Program-made: the position numbers and the translations under genes | Part shown: positions 56,751 through 64,000 of the stretch, piece by piece | How positions within the stretch are numbered: position 1 is the first letter of the stretch | How the letters are laid out: every line of letters starts with the position of its first letter | The notes under the pieces: model-generated | What the model saw: only the letters and a program-made list of their open reading frames with translations | Databases searched by the model: none | Told to the model about the DNA's origin: nothing | From: Scatophagus argus | Taxonomy: Eukaryota; Chordata; Actinopteri; Scatophagidae | Assembly (NCBI RefSeq): GCF_020382885.2 | Contig: NC_058513.1 | Location: forward strand, 7,572,774-7,636,773 | Direction: 5' to 3' | DNA length: 64,000 bases

Positions 56751-57994
56751 TCATTATAAGAGTTTGAATTTTCTGATTCTGCTCCTGCCGTGTTATGTTA
56801 TATTTTTGTGTCTTGTCTCTTGCTGTGAAGAAAAAATCTGGCAATTACAGAATACTTTTAATTGAAATGATTTCTGTCCATTTGGAAGCTATTTTAGATT
56901 TCGTCTTTAGAAGAAATCACATATAAGTTTTAATCACATTTCTCATTTTTATTCTTCATAAACATACATTTTTTACATAAATTTTCATCATAGTTTTCTT
57001 TCATGAAATTAACTTTGACCACCACAGCAACACTGATTAATCCGTACATATACTCAATGGTGTTTTGCACCAACGAGTATGTGGTATTTTCTCTGTTTCT
57101 GAGGTTATTTTCTCTTTGGCAGGTCTACAGATCAGTTCAACCAAATTTTTACACTAGAAACAATTTTAAATTTTGAGTTTTTAGTAAATAATCAGATCCA
57201 GAAAAAAAATATGTAGATCCTGAAAACACCACAGCAATTAGTTTTTTCTTAACCTGCAGATTCCCACTGCGTGAAAACTTTCAAATCAGTAAGTATAAGG
57301 CATTATTCCCACAAATATATATATTTATGTACATATATTAAAAAAAATCTGAATTTAAATTTAAATTTAAATGTTGATAAAAAGCTTTATACTCAACACT
57401 GAGTAAGAGATGTCAAATTGTCAAAACAATGAAGCCAATATAATGACAATAAAGGCAGAAAAAAATAGCCTGTAGATTAAACTCAAATTTAAATAATACA
57501 GACCCGCAGTACATGCTGTATATAAAGTGGTATTTTGTTTTGTGCATTTATTTTAAATCCTATCTGCAAAGTGGATTCCCTTTAGGGCACCACAAAAAAG
57601 AAAGTTTAAGTGGACATAGTGTCTGCTCCAAATGAAGCAGGCGTCCCTCAGGCCAGACATTAACAAGACATGTACGCTCTCCAAACATCTTCACACTGTT
57701 TGGAATTAACATCTACATCAGGCTATTCCATGTAAATGCCAAAACACAGTGCCAAAACCTGAGCGCAGCATCCATTTTTACTAAAGTATGCTTGTAGAGC
57801 AGCTGACATGCTTTTGCTGCTCTTTTTACAAGAGGTCTAAAAACACTTTCAAAGTAGTAGCTGGCCACAAAAGAGCAATGGGGCACTTTGTTTTTAATAG
57901 TAACAAAAAATGGGTTTACCTGGTAAACTTCAAAGAAAAACAACTATGAAGCCAGTACTCACAGGACTCTGTCACACAATTTTGTGTATATTCC

Positions 57995-58075
57995 ACAATA
58001 TATCAGTGTTCAGTTGGTATATTTAAGATAAGATGAACTTATCTTAAATATACCAACTGAACACTGATATATTGT
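57995..58075. repeat. Perfect inverted repeat, 38-bp arms, 5-nt loop
   Basis: Left arm 57995-58032 and right arm 58038-58075 are exact reverse complements (ACAATATATCAGTGTTCAGT... against ...ACTGAACACTGATATATTGT), separated by ATGAA. A perfect 38-bp stem is unusual for neutral DNA and implies recent origin, selection for pairing, or an assembly or foldback artefact. Confidence 0.95.
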
Positions 58076-58570
58076 TCAATAATATATTTAACAATAATGT
58101 AGAGCTCCCTCGAATGTAGAGAGGTTAAAAATAGGAGAGAAGCAATCATGATGGACTGGCTGTAGAACAGCTGACTTTCAAGGAGGAAAATGGAGGTGCC
58201 AATCTTTCACTGATGTGCAATTTACCATATTTACCATAACCAAATCCAATAATGCTGGACACGCCTTAACTGTGGTTTATTTGCTGCATGCAGGATATTT
58301 CCCTGGCTTAAAAAATTGTTGAGATGCAAAGACATTGGAGAAATCCAAATCTTAAAAATGCTGGTATTGGACACCGTCTGGGGTTTTGTGGAAGGGTCTA
58401 ATATCTGCTTGATATCTGGTTTATTTCCTTTCAAAAGACAATTTAGGTTACATTACTTCCATTTTTTGGAGGAGGTCCCCCAAAATGGCTTCTGGTGGAG
58501 AGTTCTGAAAATGCTGTCCCCAGATCTTCTTGAACAACTGTCCATGTTTTTGTACGTGATATCACAAAGA

Positions 58571-58732
58571 CTACATTGATTGTTTTCTACCAATCCCTTC
58601 CAAGATAGGACACTGAGGATTGCGGTTGTTGTCCGGGTTGGCGTTGTTGTAAGGACAGCTCTTCCACCCAGCAAAGCCCTGACATGCCGACTGGTCGTGA
58701 CTCACGGGAAATGAAGAGATGGTCTTTAGCAT
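58571..58732 (-). CDS. Unrecognised small ORF, 53 codons
   Basis: ATG at 58732, TAG at 58571-58573. The frame contains SACQGFAGWKSCPYNN and NPQCPILEGIG with three Cys. A TGTCAG acceptor-like site lies inside the frame (about 58676) and a GT (ATTG/GTAGAA) near its end, so it could also be an exon. The Asn run comes from a GTT-rich stretch on the other strand and may be chance. I recognise no family and see no neighbouring exons. Confidence 0.2.
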   Translation of the reverse strand: MLKTISSFPVSHDQSACQGFAGWKSCPYNNANPDNNRNPQCPILEGIGRKQSM

Positions 58733-59273
58733 TAATCACAACCAGTGAGTGTGACGAGGCCTCTTTTACAGCCTCTGACAGAACAACCAATCTGTTCGCT
58801 CCCTCCCTCCTTCCATCCATACCACACTCACTCTGTCATAACAAGGAGCTGCCACTCAAACTGCTTCAAGCTGGACTTATTGCAACACCAGCGAGGTTAC
58901 AGGACAAGCCAGCTCAACTGGGATTAAAGTCTCAGTTGCATTTGTTGAAACAGAGTTTAGAGCAACACAGTGCGCAAATCTGGGGGAAAGAGTTCGGGAA
59001 CAAAGACTGCCTGTGCTGCAACACATTCGATGGGCCAGATGAAATTTAGCTTATGAACTGAAACACATGCATTATGCATAATGAGCAGAGGCCGAAGGGA
59101 AAGAGAGACAGAGAGGAGACATCTTGTCATCACTAAAGGAGAGCGATGGAAAGATGGACAAAGGAGATGTCCCAAGGGACTATGCACTCATTCTGCATGG
59201 CTGCCTATCCGTCACCATGGAAACTGTGTGTGTATGTGTGTATGTGCACTAGCAACCAACAGTGAGCTGGAGG

Positions 59274-59298
59274 GTGTGTGTGTGTGTGTGTGTGTGTT
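59274..59298. repeat. (TG)n microsatellite
   Basis: About 12 TG units; a second run lies at 59390-59421. Confidence 0.9.
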
Positions 59299-59389
59299 AT
59301 GAGGAGGGGGAATAATGTGTAGGTGCTACGCTGGAGGCCTCCCACTGTGTTAGCAAGAATACCTTCGAAACTCACTATGATCACATTCT

Positions 59390-59421
59390 GTGTGTGTGTG
59401 TGTGTGTGTGTGCGTGTGTGT
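59390..59421. repeat. (TG)n microsatellite
   Basis: About 15 TG units with one CG interruption, followed by a GA-rich stretch. Confidence 0.9.
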
Positions 59422-59876
59422 GAATGAGAAAGAGAGAGACTTCAAACTGAGAGATCTTATCATTTAAAAGCAGGACCCTTGGCTGATGAGTGATCTGCTG
59501 GATGGTATGATTGATGAAGGACGGTGTGATGAACGCTTGATGAGATGAAAGACTGAAGAGCCATCAGCATGCAAACGCCAACACGCACACACACATCCAC
59601 ACACACCGAGAGAGAGAAGAAGTCCATGACTAAGGCCTCTGATGTGTGAGTGTAGGGAATACACATGCATATATATTTGAACAGACACGCCAACTTATAT
59701 AACCAAAAGACACATCACGCAAAAACCACACTCACCTCCAAGGAAGATGAAGGGGCGATTAGAGATAAAAAGTTCTCTTTGAGCCAGCAGAAAGGTGACA
59801 TCAATAACACAAAGGAGCCACTAAGATAATATACATGCTCACAAACGCAAACTTAAACATGCAGAGAGACAGGCAG

Positions 59877-59898
59877 ACACACACACACACACACACAG
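59877..59898. repeat. (CA)n microsatellite
   Basis: About 10 CA units; further CA-rich sequence lies at 60009-60047. Confidence 0.9.
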
Positions 59899-60589
59899 AC
59901 CCCTGGCACCTGAGGAGAATGTCCTTGCTGTGCCAGGTTGTGCCAACATGTGGGTGCAGTTACAGCACTGCCAAGACCACTGTGGGCAGGGCAAACAGCT
60001 TCCAGTGGCACACACACACACCACACACACACACGCGCACACACACAGCGTCTGATCCTAAACCTGCATCCTGGCTCACACACCTATCCTGTGCTTTCAC
60101 TACCGCAACATAGCCACAAATTCTCCCCACAGCTTCCTCTCACACTCACACACTGCTCGTAATCCACACATAATCCTCCACCTCTTCCTCTGTCTCTCCT
60201 TTCTCATGCAAACACACACGCACACTTTGCTGAGTCAATGTGGATAACAAAAGACCAAAAATATAACCAGGATTTCCCCCGCCTGTCTTGATTTCTGTTG
60301 TGTGATATATAGAAAGCTTAACTGTTCCATTGATTTTGTGCTGTACATTCCTGGTGTGTTGGTTCAGCTCTGCTCACTCAGCGTGGCGTCTTAATCTCTC
60401 AGGATCGCTGTCAGTTGATGAATCGTCAGTCATACAGACAGAGCAGAGCAGCTTTTAGCTTTAGGGACTATGAGCGGGGAGGCTCATACAGAAAATGTAA
60501 AATAGACATGGTATGAAGGCAGTTGTCTTTGTGGTTACACTGACATTCTTTTATTATCAGTCTGAGCTTTCAAGATGATAAACAGGTCT

Positions 60590-60770
60590 ACTGAGACTAC
60601 TTTGAGTGCAGAGATTGCTATGTTTACCAATTATTCTCTTAATTGTTAATTAATTTTCCACAATTTATTACCATGGCAACTATGACTTGACATTAGCCAT
60701 GTTCAAATGGGACTAGAATTACATGAGCTCCTCTTTGTGATTTGTAACAATTGCAGAGGTTGTGTGTTTT
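60590..60770. promoter_or_regulatory. Candidate conserved non-coding element
   Basis: Contains AATTGTTAATTAATTTTCC (homeodomain-type) followed by ATTACCATGGCAACTATG, a good RFX X-box half, and TTGTAACAATTGCAGAGG. Complex sequence between repeat-rich flanks. Inference from texture only. Confidence 0.3.
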
Positions 60771-61610
60771 CTTGATGGCTATGAATCTGCCATATGTGTA
60801 AAGTATAAAGTAAAAACATTCATTGTAAACAACCATTCATGTTTCAGTACACACAGGTCATCAGATAATATTGGTCCTGCATCTAAGTAATGGGAGAAAA
60901 ATAATGATGGGAGGGGGGGCTAAGAATTGCCCAGGCTTCAGTGGTTAATTGTGACTGACAAATGGAATTGAATTTTGGGTGAAAATGGAGGAAGCTCATT
61001 CAGCTACTCAGCACAGAGAGCCATTTGAAAAGAGGAAGCTTATTGTACGTCAGTAGCATTAGGAAGGTACCCCCTATTACTCTGAGTAGGAAGTAGTAGT
61101 AGGCTGTGTTTTGTTCAGGAAACACAGTAATGAAACATTAATTTCCAGATTTTCCAGTGTGAGTTTTACCGGTTTCATTTGGTTTTAATATTAAAAAACA
61201 CATATACACAACAAAAAATCAGAAATGTGAGGTGAACCCCAAACACACACACACACAAAAAATATTTTGACATTTTCATAAATACACTTTTTTGTGTTTT
61301 TGCTGAGAGCTAGCCGTTCTGCCCAAATCTAAAAAATTAGCCTACTGGCACCTCTAAAACCATTTTCACAACAAAATTAATGTGTGCAGATTTTTCTAAA
61401 TGCAGGGAAGCCCACAAAAAATAGATGATTTACATTGAACAGAAACATAAAATAACAGGAAGCAGCATATCATATGCCTAATCAGACCGCATCCAGACGA
61501 AATTAAAACTTTTTTTTCAAAGTAATAATCAGTAACGTCTTTTGTGTTTCTGCTTTTTGATTTGGTTCTGTTGGAAGCATCAGTCTGTGCCTCAATGGCT
61601 GCCCAAAGTG

Positions 61611-61890
61611 AACGACTTTAACTATCTCGGCATCTTGTTCATGAGTGAAGGGAAAACAGAATGTGAGATGGACAGACGGTTTAGTGCGACATCAGCAGCA
61701 ATGTGGGCGTTGCACTGTTGAGGTGAGTGGGGAGCTGAGCCAGAAGGCAGAGCTCTTGATTTACCAGTCCACCTAAGTGTCATGGCTTTGTGGGCACTTT
61801 CAAGTGGGACGAGACCATAGGCTAGGACCGGAAGTCTCTGGAGGGATTACATATCCCATCTGTCCTGGGAACACCTTGGGATCTCCCATG
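61611..61890 (+). mobile_element. Non-LTR retrotransposon (LINE) C-terminal fragment, decayed
   Basis: Three frames in turn give NDFNYLGILFMSEGKTE with EMDRRFSATSAAM, then ELSQKAELLIYQST, then LWRDYISHLSWEHLGIS. These follow the order of the C-terminal part of LINE reverse-transcriptase proteins common in fish, but with a large internal deletion, stops and frameshifts. Inactive. Confidence 0.7.
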
Positions 61891-63790
61891 TTGTGATAAA
61901 TACCTGACTCTGGAATGAATTCCAACTGTACCCTTTACCACTGACGACAAAAGCCAGGTGTTAGCGAGTGATAGGAGTATCATTTCACGAATTAACAAAT
62001 TATATGTTTTGTTTAATCTGTCCAGGAACTCATGTGCTGACCAGGATATATTCCAGGACATAATCACCCTAGTGACAAGCTGTCATTTCATTACACAACG
62101 TTTCAGTTTGAGATATAACGTGTGAGTTAGTTTTAGAGATACTGGTAGGTCGATTTTGTTACCTTTGGACAGAGCTGGTCTAGCTGTTTCCACCTGCTTC
62201 TAATCTTAATTGTAAGTGAAGTTAAGATAACACTCCCCTGAGCTTAATATTTAACAGACAGATATAAGAATGAAATCGATCTTCTCGTCTCAGTCTCTGC
62301 TAAAAAAAGACAATGGGCACATTTCCCAAAATGTCAAACTATTTGACAGTGTTTTCCTTGAGAATACAGACAATTTCTGCTATAAGAGAAATACATGTTT
62401 GTAGCTATATTTATTTATTTAGGAACTGTGCTGTGCTTATTGTTATCAGCGTAAAAAAAGTTTCACTGAAGTTATGGAGCAGCATCCATTTTTGGAGCAA
62501 TATGTTTAAGAAAATCTGATGAAATCTGAAGAAACGCAACCTGACTGTCTGCCTGTTAACATCACAAATGTTGCATCAATTCGCATTTAAAGTGTTGATG
62601 GAAGCATGTGAGGAGATAAATCCTCAAGCACTGTCACACTGTCCAGGTTTCATGTTAATTTACTGTACCTGTTTCTGCCAGACAGGTGTACAGTTACAGG
62701 TATTTTGGTGACCCCCGCAGTGTAGCTGACAACACATTAAGAGGAAAGAACATACAGGGCAATCTGAGTATGTGTGTGTGTGTGTGTGTAAGTAGATTTG
62801 CACCGGTTGTTTTACATAAAGATACTGCGCTTATCTTTTCTCCTGCTGTCACTGGAATAGAGTTGGAAAAGTCTCTCTCGCTCTCACATACACACACACA
62901 CATATAAATTCCACCCTGCATCCAGGTCATATCATAAATATCACACACATTCCCACACCGCTGCTATCAGGTGACCGTGGCTCCGGTTGCTGTGTCCACT
63001 AAGACTTTACAGGATGTTTGACCTATTCTGACTGTCGGACACCCTTGAGTGGGCCAAGACTCCTCCACTATTCCAAATATCAAATACCAGCATCAGTGAT
63101 AACCACCAGAACTACTCAGAGTAATGTGTGTGTTTGTGTGTGTGTGTATTTCCTTAATTAAGGATAGAGGAAAAAATTATCTTGATGTTTTTTCTGCAGT
63201 TTCTTGTTAAAATCTTATGGATTTAGGAGATTATCGAGGAAGTTTGAATTTCGATGAGTCCGAGCCAGCGCAAGTTTAAGTTAAAGCACGGACGAAAAAT
63301 ATTTTCTGTTTCCAAATATGTATGCAAAATGTATGAAACAACATAGACTTTTATTTTGACATAATATTTTTTAAAATTAATTTTCTCAAACAAGCTAATA
63401 CTAAAGTTAAAACTGAGGTCAGTAAAATTAGAGAAACGAGAGCAAGCAAGATTTTGGAAAAAATTCCATGGTCCGTTCAGACCTCTTGAACGTCACAAAT
63501 CCATGAACAAGCACTGCCTGACTACACTGACACACAGCTCCAGGCAGCAATTGAACCACAACAAGCTTTCTTAGCTTTTTTAGTGTAATAAATGCAAAAA
63601 CAAACAGCAACTGTTAAAAGCCACAATCATATGATCAAGTAATATAAGCCTGAAATTTATATGGGTTGATCAGAAGTTGATAAATTTATTTGTTAAAAAA
63701 AAAATTATTCACAGTACAGCCTCAGAACTGAGCTTCAGTTCAATGTATTTGATTACAAGAGTAAGATTCAGATTTATTTATTTATTTTTT

Positions 63791-64000
63791 TTAATAAACT
63801 TGAATTAACTTCAGTGAGCCGCCCGTAGTATATTTTCCTTCACCGTGAGTACTGGTGATGGGCTGATTGCAGTTATATCCGCAGGTTGGGTCATAATAAT
63901 TGACATTCTGATTAACAGTGGATGGGTTGCAGGTGGGTGAAACAGGACAAAGCATTTTCTCATTCCCAAATTCTGTTTCCTCTCGAGAGTTTTGTATATT
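63791..64000 (-). CDS. Partial open reading frame at right edge, unrecognised
   Basis: On the minus strand a frame is open from the window edge for 69 codons to TAA at 63791-63793. It includes MLCPVSPTCNPST, NYYDPTCGYNCNQ and KYTTGGSLKLIQVY at its C-terminus, with four Cys in a short span. An AATAAA-rich stretch follows the stop within about 20 nt. It may be the last exon of a gene lying mostly outside the window. I recognise no family. Alternatively it is a chance open frame. Confidence 0.35.
   Translation of the reverse strand, partial: NIQNSREETEFGNEKMLCPVSPTCNPSTVNQNVNYYDPTCGYNCNQPITSTHGEGKYTTGGSLKLIQVY

Overview
The window is vertebrate nuclear DNA, almost certainly from a ray-finned (teleost) fish and probably a percomorph. 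Genes have many GT-AG introns. The best matches are vertebrate orthologues (TMEM235, BIRC5/survivin, FAAP100, FSCN2), plus a fish-type CD22/siglec-like receptor. The spacer holds CA/TG microsatellites, a tRNA-like SINE, Tc1 and LINE fossils and other interspersed repeats of a kind common in fish. All exon joins below were made by hand from splice sites, reading frame and remembered family sequences. No alignment could be run.

Left third (1-26 kb), gene-dense: tmem235 (minus, 342-5946, 4 exons, 208 aa) lies directly downstream of birc5 (minus, 6617-9014, 4 exons, 142 aa). birc5 is head-to-head with faap100 (plus, 9786-14845, 8 exons, 870 aa) across a 771-bp shared promoter that carries CCAAT, CHR-like and E-box motifs. 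faap100 converges on fscn2 (minus, 18178-26070, 6 coding exons, 490 aa). birc5 (mitosis, chromosomal passenger complex) and faap100 (DNA crosslink repair) are both proliferation-linked. tmem235 (claudin-like membrane protein) and fscn2 (photoreceptor/hair-cell actin bundler) are tissue-specific neighbours. In human the two gene pairs are on the same arm (17q25) but apart.

Middle and right (26-64 kb), gene-poor: CpG-rich, promoter-like blocks lie at 31.3-31.6, 32.2-32.5 and 34.5-34.8 kb with no recognisable coding exon. Several complex, non-repetitive blocks look like candidate conserved non-coding elements. This would fit the 5' part or large introns of an unidentified gene. The one convincing gene is a two-exon siglec/CD22-like Ig receptor (plus, 42143-43330, 358 aa). 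Both Ig domains, the membrane span and the tail sit in one exon, and Ile occupies the place of the sialic-acid-binding Arg. Further right are a perfect 38-bp-arm hairpin (58.0 kb), an unrecognised 53-codon ORF (58.6 kb), a LINE reverse-transcriptase fossil (61.6-61.9 kb) and an unidentified open reading frame cut by the right edge.

I saw nothing that clearly qualifies as a new biological system. The observations most worth a follow-up are the divergent birc5/faap100 promoter, the altered siglec-like receptor, the perfect hairpin and the orphan CpG-rich promoter region.
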